Assembly: GCF_900112395.1 (NCBI RefSeq)
Contig: NZ_FOLN01000006.1
Location: 62,001-126,000, forward strand
Reading direction: 5' to 3'
DNA: 64,000 nt
DNA from: Algibacter lectus
GTDB taxonomy: Bacteria; Bacteroidota; Bacteroidia; Flavobacteriales; Flavobacteriaceae
The notes beneath the pieces are model-generated. The model was not told the origin of the DNA. It saw nothing but the letters and a program-made list of their open reading frames with translations, and did no database searches. Made by a program: the position numbers and the translations under genes. Shown here one piece after another: positions 8,736 to 17,039 of this stretch (position 1 is its first letter; every line of letters starts with the position of its first letter).

Positions 8736-9758
8736 ATGGCAAAAATTAAATTAGAATACCTTTGGTTAGATGGTTACCACCCTACTCAAAACTTAAGAAG
8801 TAAAACTAAAGTTGAAGAGCATGAAGACTTCAAAGGTACATTAGAAGAAATAGGAAATTGGTCTTTTGATGGATCATCTACTAGACAAGCAGAAGGCGGA
8901 TCGTCAGACTGTTTATTAGTTCCTGTTGCAATCTACCCAGATCCAGATCGTATCAACGGTTATTTAGTTATGACTGAAGTTATGAATGCTGATGGAACGC
9001 CACACGTATCTAATGGTAGAGCTACTATTGATGATGATGATAATGATTTCTGGTTCGGTTTCGAGCAAGAGTATTTCATTATGGATAATAAAACACAATT
9101 ACCTTTAGGTTTCCCTGTAGGTGGTTATCCTGCTCCACAAGGTATGTATTACTGCTCTGTTGGTGGTAAAAACACACACGGTAGAGATTTCGTTGAAGAG
9201 CATGCAGATTTATGTATCGCGGCAGGTTTAAACTTCGAAGGTATTAACCAAGAGGTTGCTTCAGGACAATGGGAGTACCAATTATTCGCAAAAGGCGCTA
9301 AATTAGCTGGTGACGAACTTTGGATTTCAAGATATTTATTAGATCGTTTAACAGAAAAATATGGTTACTACATCGAGTACCACCCAAAACCATTAGGTAA
9401 AGATATGGATTGGAATGGTTCTGGTATGCACGCAAACTTCTCTAACAATGTTTTAAGAACATGTGGAGACAAAGAAGTTTACGCAGCAATTTGCGAGGCT
9501 TTCCGCCCAGTAGTAAAAGAACACATTGCTGTTTACGGTGAGTTTAACGACCAACGTTTAACAGGTTTACACGAAACTGCAGCTATTACAGATTTCTCTT
9601 GGGGAATTTCAGATAGAGGTGCATCAATCCGTATTCCTTTAATCGCAGTAGAAAAAGGCTGGAAAGGCTGGTTAGAAGACAGACGTCCTGCTTCAAACGC
9701 TGATCCATACAAAATTGCAGCAAGAATTGTGAAAACAGTTAAATCTGCAAAGGTATAA
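8736..9758 (+). CDS. Glutamine synthetase, type II (eukaryote-like)
   Basis: The 340-residue protein is a compact glutamine synthetase of the GSII type: beta-grasp start with EYLWLDGYHPTQNLRSKT, NWSFDGSSTRQAEGGSSD near residue 42-59, the metal-binding FWFGFEQEYF near 105, GINQEVASGQWEYQ near 170, and the ATP-binding DWNGSGMHANFS near 228. It makes glutamine from glutamate and ammonia. GSII forms decamers in other organisms. It is divergently placed from the GSIII gene, so this organism keeps two structurally different enzymes for the same reaction under one intergenic region. A terminator follows at 9791. Confidence 0.95.
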   Translation: MAKIKLEYLWLDGYHPTQNLRSKTKVEEHEDFKGTLEEIGNWSFDGSSTRQAEGGSSDCLLVPVAIYPDPDRINGYLVMTEVMNADGTPHVSNGRATIDDDDNDFWFGFEQEYFIMDNKTQLPLGFPVGGYPAPQGMYYCSVGGKNTHGRDFVEEHADLCIAAGLNFEGINQEVASGQWEYQLFAKGAKLAGDELWISRYLLDRLTEKYGYYIEYHPKPLGKDMDWNGSGMHANFSNNVLRTCGDKEVYAAICEAFRPVVKEHIAVYGEFNDQRLTGLHETAAITDFSWGISDRGASIRIPLIAVEKGWKGWLEDRRPASNADPYKIAARIVKTVKSAKV

Positions 9759-9790
9759 TTCACATAGCATAACATTTTGTTCATAATACA

Positions 9791-9825
9791 AGCGCTAGCA
9801 TTTATTTGTTAGCGCTTTTATTTTA
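9791..9825 (+). terminator. Rho-independent terminator after GSII
   Basis: Arms AGCGCTAGCA (9792-9801) and TGTTAGCGCT (9808-9817) form a stem with a short A/T loop, with one mismatch, followed by a T-rich stretch. Confidence 0.75.
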
Positions 9826-9842
9826 TCAAAAAGTTAGTTTTT

Positions 9843-10000
9843 GGGGCGTTACCCACAGGGTCGGGCTTTCCGCTATATCTTTATTTGTGCCACTACAGTT
9901 TTTAAACTATTTACAACATCATAGACAAACACAAAACTTCCGCACTGTTTACAACAGTGATGCTCACACAAAAAAGGATGCCGCATCAATCCCTAACGCG
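9843..10000 (+). repeat. Dispersed intergenic repeat, copy A
   Basis: This copy begins GGGGCGTTACCCACAGGGTC, continues with GGGCTTTCCGCTA, and ends with CAATCCCTAACGCG at about 9987-10000. The ends form an imperfect terminal inverted repeat (GCGTTA / TAACGC). The interior is poorly conserved against the other copies but contains a small hairpin, ACTGT..ACAGT near 9943-9958. Copies B, C and D are at 41353, 46870 and 60220. No protein is encoded here; a short open frame across it is considered chance. The rest of the 9759-10223 gap holds a terminator and the promoter of the next gene. Confidence 0.7.
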
Positions 10001-10163
10001 TATTCTCGCTAACGTTTCAGCTTAACAAAAGAGTTCCCCACTCTTGCAACATTATGCTTCTTTCTAATTTCTGCCTGTGTTCGTCTCAAAACAATAAGTT
10101 ACTCTCATATCTCTATACACATTAATACATATCTATATATTAGTTCTAAATAAGATATTAATA

Positions 10164-10171
10164 TATATTTG
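10164..10171 (+). promoter_or_regulatory. -7 promoter box of the PAP2 gene
   Basis: TATATTTG is an exact match to TAnnTTTG and lies 52 bp before the PAP2 start codon, in an otherwise gene-free region. Confidence 0.45.
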
Positions 10172-10223
10172 CGCGCCCATTTCAGATAGATAACTTCAAT
10201 TATCTACCAACACCATTAATTGT

Positions 10224-11060
10224 ATGAATAAAGTGCTTATTGTCTTTTTATTATTCTGTTCAAACTTCATGAACGGACAAACCACACCGGAATCATTTGG
10301 AGAGCAAACCATTTGGCAAACCTTTAAATACGATATGGGTAGTGTTGGCAGAAGTGTTGGTTATGCTTTTACTAGGCCTACAAAATGGAAAGATAAACAA
10401 TGGATAGACTTTGCAGGAATAGTGGCTGGAACGGCTTTATTAACACTTGCAGATGATGAAATAGATCATTGGTCTGATGGTTTCCGAAGTGCTATTCCTA
10501 ACAACGTGCTACATTTTGGCGGAAAAACAGCAAATCCGGAAGGAAACTATAGCCTTAGTGGCGCTGTATATTTTACAGGATTATTCATTAAAAACGAAAA
10601 ACTTAGAAGAACAGGTGTTTTAATGCTAGCTTCATCTATTACAGGGGGAGTTTTACAGCAAGTAACCGTGCGTGTTTTAGGAAGATCTAGACCATTAACT
10701 GGAGATTCAGCGAATAGTTTTGATCCTTTATTACTAAAAAAAGTTAATAATTACGATTCCTTTTTCTCTGGCCATACCGTTTTATCGTTTGGGAATGCCT
10801 ATGCCATTGCGAAACAATTTAAGAGTCCATGGATAAAAGCAGGTATTTACACAGTAGGCATGATTCCTGGATTTACAAGAATTGTAATCAGTAAACATTG
10901 GTTTTCCGATGTCGCCCTTGGGACAGTAATGAGCATTTTAATTGTAGAATCTATAGATAAATATTTAGACTCCAGATACAATCAAAAATATAACAATAAA
11001 AAGGTAAATTGGGATTTATCTTTTGCACCAGGGCAAATTGGGCTTAATGTTCGTTTCTAA
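10224..11060 (+). CDS. PAP2 superfamily phosphatase
   Basis: The 278-residue protein carries the three phosphatase motifs of the PAP2 (type 2 phosphatidic acid phosphatase) family: VRVLGRSRPL near 150-160, FFSGHT near 179-184 and the histidine motif SKHWFSDV near 222-229. It begins with a signal peptide (residues 1-18, cleavage after FMNGQ or nearby) and has several hydrophobic segments. The family removes phosphate from lipid phosphates such as undecaprenyl diphosphate or phosphatidate at the membrane; the exact substrate is not readable. The gene appears to be a single transcription unit with its own promoter. Confidence 0.88.
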   Translation: MNKVLIVFLLFCSNFMNGQTTPESFGEQTIWQTFKYDMGSVGRSVGYAFTRPTKWKDKQWIDFAGIVAGTALLTLADDEIDHWSDGFRSAIPNNVLHFGGKTANPEGNYSLSGAVYFTGLFIKNEKLRRTGVLMLASSITGGVLQQVTVRVLGRSRPLTGDSANSFDPLLLKKVNNYDSFFSGHTVLSFGNAYAIAKQFKSPWIKAGIYTVGMIPGFTRIVISKHWFSDVALGTVMSILIVESIDKYLDSRYNQKYNNKKVNWDLSFAPGQIGLNVRF

Positions 11061-11073
11061 GTATAAAATTATT

Positions 11074-12396
11074 TTAAAACTCATCAAGCGCCTCTAAAAT
11101 CTCAGAAAACGTAGGTCGAGTTTTCACATCTACATCAGTACAATTAGCAATTAATTTCTGCCATTTTTCGAGAAGTTCAGTATTCATGTCATTTTCACGA
11201 ACAAGACCTAACACATCTTCTACTAAACAAGCATAAGCACGTACTTCTACACGCTCAATGGCACGAGCAAGCTCAGAATTAACATCGTAAAAAGAAGCTG
11301 CACCAAAATCACCCAAAAGGCAATCTGCCGATGCATTCACTAATATATTATGCGCATACAAATCACCATGGTTAATACCTTTTTTATGTAATTGCTGGCA
11401 AACCGAAGCTATGCTTTTTACAATTTTCAATAACTCATCTGCATTAAAAATAGAAGTTTCATCAAACACATCTCGTGTACAAGTTTGTAAACTTGGTGGA
11501 TTTCCTAAATTGACGTAATCTGGAGAAATCAACGTCATTATTAAACCAATTTTATCCTCCGGATGGTTTTTAATTTTTCCTAAAACAGGAATTAAATTCT
11601 CATGAGCACCAGCTGCAATGGAAATAGCCATTTCATCATCTGGTAAACCGTCGCTAGTTACATCGCCCTTAAATACTTTAACAGCAATATCTTTATTCTT
11701 CGATTTCCAAAAGGCTTTTGAAATAAAACCAGAAGCACCTTCTCCTAATAATTCTTTAACAGAAAAATCGTTCCAATCAAAAGCCTCAAAATCGGGTTGT
11801 AATTCTATTTTAGCAGCAGCAGGATTACCTCCAAAAGCTACCCAACTTAATTTTGGCAACTCAAAAAACCAATCTGGAATCGATTTTAATTTATTAGCAG
11901 AAAACCTAATGAGTTCAAGATTCACACAAGCTTTCATTTCAACAGGTAATTCTTCAATTAAATTTCCTGCTAAAGCACATTTTTGAAGCAACGTACAATC
12001 TCCAATACTTTTCGGAAGTTTTTCAATTTTATTATCAGTTAAAATCAACCAATTTAATAATGGTGGAAATGCTTGCTCTGGCACTGTTTTAATTTGATTT
12101 GATTTAAAACCAATCATATTCAAATTAGGGCATTTTGCAAGTATGCTTGGGAATTCCGTAAAGTTATTTCTTGCAAAAAATATAATTCTTAAATGCTTAA
12201 GCTGAGTAATACTTTCTGGTAAAGAAGTTAAATTATTATCTGATAAATCTAAAACCTCTAAAGTCTCGGAAAGCGATATAATTTCTTCCGGAAACGTTTC
12301 TAAACCACAAGCTAGTTTTAATGTTTTCGATCCTATTAATTGTCCAGATTTTAATGCTTCTAAAGAATGTACCATGTATCGATTTTGAAGTTGCAA
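11074..12396 (-). CDS. Leucine-rich repeat protein kinase-like protein
   Basis: The 440-residue protein combines about six N-terminal leucine-rich repeats (roughly residues 30-205, e.g. LEVLDLSDNNLTSLPESI) with a C-terminal protein kinase fold (about 215-440). Kinase features are the glycine loop LGEGASGFISKAF, the lysine in IAVKVF, the catalytic loop HGDLYAHNIL (in place of HRDLKxxN) and DFGAASF. The catalytic Asp and DFG Asp are present, so activity on proteins or small molecules is possible. It has no signal peptide and is presumably cytoplasmic. It converges on the PAP2 gene (13-bp gap), and no partner is evident. Confidence 0.85.
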   Translation of the reverse strand: MQLQNRYMVHSLEALKSGQLIGSKTLKLACGLETFPEEIISLSETLEVLDLSDNNLTSLPESITQLKHLRIIFFARNNFTEFPSILAKCPNLNMIGFKSNQIKTVPEQAFPPLLNWLILTDNKIEKLPKSIGDCTLLQKCALAGNLIEELPVEMKACVNLELIRFSANKLKSIPDWFFELPKLSWVAFGGNPAAAKIELQPDFEAFDWNDFSVKELLGEGASGFISKAFWKSKNKDIAVKVFKGDVTSDGLPDDEMAISIAAGAHENLIPVLGKIKNHPEDKIGLIMTLISPDYVNLGNPPSLQTCTRDVFDETSIFNADELLKIVKSIASVCQQLHKKGINHGDLYAHNILVNASADCLLGDFGAASFYDVNSELARAIERVEVRAYACLVEDVLGLVRENDMNTELLEKWQKLIANCTDVDVKTRPTFSEILEALDEF

Positions 12397-12486
12397 ATCT
12401 AACTATTATAGATGTGTAAAGAGCAAAAAACCTCAGGTTTTTCGGGATGATTTACCGCTTAAAAATTCAAAATAAAGAAAAAAAAA

Positions 12487-13002
12487 CTAGTAAGACTTAA
12501 ACATAATATGATTAGGATTTGATCGCGTATCGGAAAGTTTAAAATTGTAATCACCAACAATTTTAAACTCATTTTTTGTGTAGAATTTTATGGCTTTCAA
12601 GTTTTCGACCCAAACAGCCAACCAAATTCCTTGTTGTTTATACTGCTTAGATGTTTCAATAATAAAATTGAAGAATTCTACACCTAGTTTTTTACCATGA
12701 AAGGCTTCTAATAAGTAAAACCGATCTAATTTGGTAATAGCGGGCGCATCAACCCAAGGACTTAAAGCATTAACTTCAATTTTTGAAAAACCCGCAATTT
12801 CATCTTCAAAAGAAATAATATAGTATTGAACGTTTTCGTTTTTAAATTCTTCAGCTATAGCTTGCTCTTGATAGGTTTTATTAACAAATTTTTTAATATC
12901 ATCTTCCGAAGCACTATGTCCGTGAGATTCTAAAAAGGTTTTACGTCCAACTTTAGCAATTAATTGAGCGTCTTTAACTGTTGCTTGTACTATTTTAACC
13001 AT
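12487..13002 (-). CDS. GNAT family N-acetyltransferase
   Basis: The 171-residue protein has the GNAT fold signature: beta-strand block ITKLDRFYLLEAFHGKKLGVEFFNF around residues 88-112 (given in part as YLLEAFHGKKLG), which contains the acetyl-CoA pyrophosphate loop, and LAVWVENLKAIKFYTKNEF near 126-146, the usual motif B. It transfers acetyl from acetyl-CoA to an amine; the acceptor is unknown. It is the second gene of a likely pair with the antiporter gene upstream (12-bp gap). Confidence 0.85.
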   Translation of the reverse strand: MVKIVQATVKDAQLIAKVGRKTFLESHGHSASEDDIKKFVNKTYQEQAIAEEFKNENVQYYIISFEDEIAGFSKIEVNALSPWVDAPAITKLDRFYLLEAFHGKKLGVEFFNFIIETSKQYKQQGIWLAVWVENLKAIKFYTKNEFKIVGDYNFKLSDTRSNPNHIMFKSY

Positions 13003-13014
13003 ACTACAAAAAAT

Positions 13015-13959
13015 CTATTTTCCGGTAAATACCAAAAACATAAAAACGCCATAACCAACAACTAGCGCAAAGCCTTTTAATCTGCTAATTTGTAAACGTT
13101 TTGGTAAAAATATTAACGGAATTAAAATAGCCGAAAAACCAAGCATCCAAAAAATATCTGTACTTAAAATAGAAGGTTCTGTTACCGGAATTGGTTTTAC
13201 CATAGCTGTTAACCCTAAAACCGATGCAATATTAAAAATATTAGAGCCAATTAAATTCCCTAAAGAAATAGCTTTTTCTTGTTTTGCTGCGGCAATAACC
13301 GATGCTGCTAACTCTGGTACACTTGTACCAATTGCAATAAGCGACACACCTATTACAGCCTCGGAAACCCCTATAGAAACTGCTATAGCTTTAGCGCCTT
13401 CTACTAACCATTCACTACCGAAGTAAAGTGATGCTGCTCCAATTAATAGCCATAACACTATTTTAAAGTTAGAAACAGTAGCCAACGTATCATCAACCTC
13501 ATCTGAAGCTGTATCTTTTTTAGCGCTTCTTATTAAATATATTAAAAACACGATAAGTCCTGCAAACAGAACACCTCCTTCTATTGCCGACAATATGCTA
13601 TCGTTTTTCAAAAAATAATACAGTGCTATAGAAAACACCATCATCACAGGCCAATTAACTTTATAAAATGATTTATCTACAGCAATAACGCTTACCATAG
13701 CCGTGATACCTAATACCAAACCAATATTGGCAATATTAGATCCCACAACATTAGTTATAGCAATGGCTGGCGATCCAGACAAAGCGGCTTGTAAACTTAC
13801 GAGTAACTCTGGTGCCGATGTTGCAAAAGAAACCACCGTCATTCCAATTACCATTTTGGAGATATTAAACTTAAAAGATAATGCTACAGATGCACGAACC
13901 AAAAATTCGCCACCAACAACCAATAAAATAAAACCAAGGATAACCCAAAGTAAACTCAT
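13015..13959 (-). CDS. Calcium/sodium antiporter (CaCA family, YrbG-like)
   Basis: The 314-residue membrane protein has the internal duplication of the cation/Ca2+ exchanger superfamily. Repeat alpha-1 contains SFATSAPELLVS near residue 43-55 and alpha-2 contains IAIGTSVPELAASV near 207-220, with the acidic Glu of each PE pair used for ion binding. About ten membrane segments are present with a charged central loop near 145-157. It exchanges Ca2+ for Na+ across the inner membrane in characterised relatives. The start ATG complements 13957-13959. Confidence 0.9.
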   Translation of the reverse strand: MSLLWVILGFILLVVGGEFLVRASVALSFKFNISKMVIGMTVVSFATSAPELLVSLQAALSGSPAIAITNVVGSNIANIGLVLGITAMVSVIAVDKSFYKVNWPVMMVFSIALYYFLKNDSILSAIEGGVLFAGLIVFLIYLIRSAKKDTASDEVDDTLATVSNFKIVLWLLIGAASLYFGSEWLVEGAKAIAVSIGVSEAVIGVSLIAIGTSVPELAASVIAAAKQEKAISLGNLIGSNIFNIASVLGLTAMVKPIPVTEPSILSTDIFWMLGFSAILIPLIFLPKRLQISRLKGFALVVGYGVFMFLVFTGK

Positions 13960-14106
13960 AACTATATTTTTTTGCGAAGATAATTGAAACTGAAAATTGA
14001 AAAGCGAAAAGGGAAAAGTTTTTTTTAAACAATAAGGTAAGTAGATAAATTAAAGACCACCTCTCAGCTAAAATTAAGAACAAACACTTTTGAAAACTTA
14101 AAAAAT

Positions 14107-14159
14107 AGTTAAATAACTGCTGTTTTAGTTTTATAACTACAAAAATAGTTATACATTTG
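14107..14159 (+). promoter_or_regulatory. BlaI-type operator dyads overlapping the -7 box
   Basis: A perfect dyad TATAACTA-N6-TAGTTATA occupies 14132-14153, and a second smaller dyad AGTTA-N2-TAACT lies at 14107-14118. The right arm of the main dyad overlaps TACATTTG (14152-14159), an exact Bacteroidota -7 box, so a bound repressor would block transcription. The site is 32-60 bp upstream of a BlaI/MecI-type repressor gene, so autoregulation is the natural reading. Spacing and arms are seen directly; binding is inferred. Confidence 0.6.
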
Positions 14160-14191
14160 AAAACTACTGATAATTAACATTTTAATTCATA

Positions 14192-14551
14192 ATGGAAAAG
14201 TTAACCAACAAAGAAGAAGAAATAATGCACATTTTATGGAGGCTAGAAAAGGCTTTTGTAAAAGATGTTTTGGCTGAAATAGAAAATGACAAACCGCATT
14301 ATAATACGCTTTCTACTATAATTAGAAATTTAGAAGATAAAGGATATGTAGCCTACAATGCCTACGGAAAAACTCACCAATACTACCCTATTGTTTCTAA
14401 GGAAGATTATAGAAAAGGTTTTATGAATACAGCCATTAATAACTATTTTAATAACTCTTACAAAAACATGGTGTCCTTTTTTGCTAAGGAGGAAAAGATT
14501 AGCGTAGACGAGCTTAAAGAGATTATTAAACTCATTGAAAAAGACAATTAA
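14192..14551 (+). CDS. BlaI/MecI/CopY family transcriptional repressor
   Basis: The 119-residue protein is a winged-helix repressor of the BlaI/MecI family. It starts MEKLTNKEEEIMHILWRLEK, followed by the recognition helix region HYNTLSTIIRNLEDKGYVAY (residues about 39-60) and a C-terminal dimerisation helix. In Bacteroidota such repressors are commonly paired with an M56 (BlaR1-like) membrane protease, as here, where the next gene begins 2 bp after this one stops. It probably binds the dyads at 14107-14153 and represses the two-gene operon; the inducing signal is unknown. Confidence 0.92.
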   Translation: MEKLTNKEEEIMHILWRLEKAFVKDVLAEIENDKPHYNTLSTIIRNLEDKGYVAYNAYGKTHQYYPIVSKEDYRKGFMNTAINNYFNNSYKNMVSFFAKEEKISVDELKEIIKLIEKDN

Positions 14552-14553
14552 TT

Positions 14554-16167
14554 ATGGAATACCTATTAAAAGTATCTGCTTTATTAGCCATTTTCTATGT
14601 AAGTTATAAAGTGTTTTTACAACGCGACACTTTTTTTAATGAGAATAGATGGTTTTTAATACTCGGTATTGTAACTGCATTTGTGTTGCCTTTTTTAGTG
14701 ATTCCAATTTATATTGAATACACTCCTGTAGACGTACCAAATTTTAATAATATCCCTACCGAAGTTTCCGAAAATATTGAAACACCTTTTAGTATATTAG
14801 ATTATTTACCCGCAATATATTTTCTAGGTGTCATCGGTTTTTCCATTCGGTTTTTAATACAACTTACATCTTTAAGTTTAGTTATTTCTAGAAGCAAAAA
14901 AGAAAAACACGGTAAATACACTTATATTAAAACGGACAAAAACATATCGCCTTTTTCGTTTTTCAACTGGATTGTTTTTAACCCAAATAACTTTAACAAC
15001 ACCGAGTTAGAACAGATTCTAATTCACGAAAAAATTCATTCCAATCAAAAACATTCCATCGATGTTTTACTCACGCAACTTAGTTGTATTGCGCTATGGT
15101 TTAATCCGTTTATATGGTTTTACAACAAAGCATTAAAGCAAAATTTAGAATTTATAGCCGATAATGAAACTCAACATCAAATAGATTGTAAAAAAACGTA
15201 TCAAATCACCTTACTAAAAACAAGTTTGCCATCTCATCAAATGGCTTTAACCAATAATTTTCACACATCATTAATCAAAAAACGAATCGTTATGTTACAC
15301 AAATCAAAATCGAAAAAAATCAGTTTATTTAAGTATGCAATAGTATTACCGCTATTAACTCTATTTTTAATGAGTTTCAATACCGAAGAGGTTATTATCA
15401 ATTCTAAAACAGAGGATGTTTCTAACATTAATAATTTAACAACCTCGGAAGACAAACTAAACCTTTACATTCATAAAGAAACCACAGACAATACTATAGA
15501 AAAACTTAAAAGCGATTTAGCGCAAAAAGGATACTCATTAAAAATAGGTAAACTTAGAAGAAATAAAAACAACCTTATTACCGACATTAAAATTTCGGTA
15601 AGTTATAAAGCATCTTACAGCACGAGCTATAGCTCTAATTCTAGCGCCCCGATAAAAACCATAAATATTATTATTGATAAAAGCGACCATAGTATCACTA
15701 TAAAAAATAGTAATGATGAAAACTTAAAAATAGGCCTTGAGATAACAAAGGCGCAAGTTCTAACGGACACCGATCGCTTATACATTATCGACGGTAAAAT
15801 TATAGAAGAAAATGGTTTTACTTTACAAGAAGACAACGTTAAATCGATAAATGTACTTAAAGGAAAATCTGCTATTGATAAATATGGAGAAAAAGCTAAA
15901 AATGGAGCTATAGAAATTACGACTAAGAACAATAATCAAAAAAACTCAGATTCTGTTCAAACAAAAAAAACACAACATAAATTAGAAATAGCGAAAGACA
16001 AACAACCTTTGGTGTATGTTGACAACGAAGAAGTAAATTACGAAGACTTAAAAAATCTTGACACAGAAAACATAGAATCAATGAATGTTTTAAAAAATAA
16101 AAACGCTACTGATAAATACGGTGATAAAGGTAAAAATGGCGTTATAGAAATTACCACAAAAAAATAA
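14554..16167 (+). CDS. BlaR1-like M56 metallopeptidase with TonB-plug-like C-terminal repeats
   Basis: The 537-residue protein has about four N-terminal membrane segments with an M56 zinc protease domain. The zinc motif HEKIH is at about 158-162 and the downstream EFIAD (199-203) supplies the third ligand. A further membrane segment lies near 266-280. The periplasmic C-terminal part contains two copies of a motif of the form INVLKGKSAIDKYG...NGxIEITTK (about 430-460 and 508-537), which resembles the plug motif of SusC/TonB-dependent receptors. By analogy with BlaR1 it senses a periplasmic signal and cleaves the BlaI-like repressor encoded upstream. The gene is not adjacent to a beta-lactamase, so the signal is unknown. 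Confidence 0.85.
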   Translation: MEYLLKVSALLAIFYVSYKVFLQRDTFFNENRWFLILGIVTAFVLPFLVIPIYIEYTPVDVPNFNNIPTEVSENIETPFSILDYLPAIYFLGVIGFSIRFLIQLTSLSLVISRSKKEKHGKYTYIKTDKNISPFSFFNWIVFNPNNFNNTELEQILIHEKIHSNQKHSIDVLLTQLSCIALWFNPFIWFYNKALKQNLEFIADNETQHQIDCKKTYQITLLKTSLPSHQMALTNNFHTSLIKKRIVMLHKSKSKKISLFKYAIVLPLLTLFLMSFNTEEVIINSKTEDVSNINNLTTSEDKLNLYIHKETTDNTIEKLKSDLAQKGYSLKIGKLRRNKNNLITDIKISVSYKASYSTSYSSNSSAPIKTINIIIDKSDHSITIKNSNDENLKIGLEITKAQVLTDTDRLYIIDGKIIEENGFTLQEDNVKSINVLKGKSAIDKYGEKAKNGAIEITTKNNNQKNSDSVQTKKTQHKLEIAKDKQPLVYVDNEEVNYEDLKNLDTENIESMNVLKNKNATDKYGDKGKNGVIEITTKK

Positions 16168-16194
16168 ACTCCCAACCCATAAATTCAAAATTAA

Positions 16195-16221
16195 GGCACT
16201 CAGCAATGAGTGTCTTTTTTT
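16195..16221 (+). terminator. Rho-independent terminator after the BlaI/BlaR1-like operon
   Basis: Arms GGCACTCA (16195-16202) and TGAGTGTC (16207-16214) enclose a GCAA tetraloop and are followed by a run of seven T. Confidence 0.85.
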
Positions 16222-16544
16222 GTTTTTTTAAATTTCAAAAAAGACAAAACCATTAAAAACCGTTATGTTTTACACCAAATCCCCCTTGGTTTCTCAAACA
16301 CACCCTCAAAAACCCCTTGAAAAGTTTTAATTTAAAACCATATTAACACATTTTACACACAATTCAAAACACACGCAAAGCAAGTCACTCAAATATTAAA
16401 ACAAAAATGATTTTTATACTTACAAATTCGCATTCAATTTCACCGATTTACCTAAAATCACTTGGAGAATACTTCTCTAAAAATATATATTGAAAACTCA
16501 ATCGAAAAACTGAGTATAACACTAACCCTTTAAAACTAACAATT

Positions 16545-16604
16545 ATGATGACTCTTGCAAAACTTGTAGTAGATTTAATTATCACAATCCTTACAAGTAT
16601 CTAA
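16545..16604 (+). CDS. Possible 19-residue hydrophobic peptide
   Basis: An ATG-initiated frame encodes MMTLAKLVVDLIITILTSI, a short hydrophobic amphipathic peptide, and stops 12 bp before a strong terminator hairpin at 16617. This gives a compact transcript-like unit in a region with no other gene. A weak -7-like TATATTGA lies near 16486-16493. It could be a real small membrane peptide, a toxin-like peptide, or a chance frame inside a small RNA. I do not recognise it. Confidence 0.3.
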   Translation: MMTLAKLVVDLIITILTSI

Positions 16605-16616
16605 CCACAAAACATG

Positions 16617-16650
16617 TAAAACTTAGTCTAGAATAAGTTTTACTATTTTT
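16617..16650 (+). terminator. Strong terminator after the 19-residue ORF
   Basis: Arms TAAAACTTA (16617-16625) and TAAGTTTTA (16634-16642) pair perfectly around an 8-nt loop, followed by a T-rich tail. Confidence 0.7.
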
Positions 16651-16670
16651 ACAAAAAAAAGAGGTTATAG

Positions 16671-16823
16671 ATGCAAAAGCAAATATTCAAAATTTTAGCA
16701 AAGGTGAACAAAGCAGTCTTACCAAGTTACTCTAAAAAACAACTCGATTTATCAAAAGCCAGTAAACTACAATTAGCAATAATAGGTTGGCGTGTTTACG
16801 TCACTAAAAACGCGTTAGATTAA
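16671..16823 (+). CDS. Conserved flavobacterial small basic protein (50 residues)
   Basis: The frame starts MQKQIFKILAKVNKAVLPSY and ends with WRVYVTKNALD. This pattern (FKxLAKxNKAxLPSYSKKxLDLSKASKLQ, given in part) is one I recall from many Flavobacteriaceae, where it is sometimes mislabelled as an SsrA-binding protein. The product is basic with a hydrophobic C-terminal segment. No function is known to me. It lies about 50 bp from the left end of the genomic island and before the insertion would have been the gene just downstream of, and convergent with, tRNA-Arg. Confidence 0.7.
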   Translation: MQKQIFKILAKVNKAVLPSYSKKQLDLSKASKLQLAIIGWRVYVTKNALD

Positions 16824-16876
16824 TTTAAAATTATTGCATAAAAAAAGCTCCCAATTTCTTAGAAGCTTATTTTTTC

Positions 16877-16923
16877 GTGACCTCGACTGGATTCAAACCA
16901 GTAACCTCTTGAGCCGTAATCAA
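16877..16923. other. attL: orphan 3' half of tRNA-Arg
   Basis: These 47 bases are identical to the 3' part of the intact tRNA-Arg at 40559-40605, but continue into unrelated sequence where the 5' half should be. A decayed copy of the tRNA terminator hairpin (arms near 16845-16852 and 16861-16868) lies just left of it. The original tRNA end was displaced here by integration and is not a functional tRNA. Confidence 0.9.
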
Positions 16924-17039
16924 TAAACACCACACACGACAACTACCCCTTTACTACATAAATAATGTGATTATCAACACTATAACTAATACAAACTAAT
17001 ATCTCTTAATAACTGTTATTGGTTTATTATGTAAATTTT

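Noticed and set aside
9806-10012. Open frame of 68 codons between GSII and PAP2
   Set aside because: It runs through the GSII terminator and repeat copy A, and the repeat's other copies do not keep the frame open.
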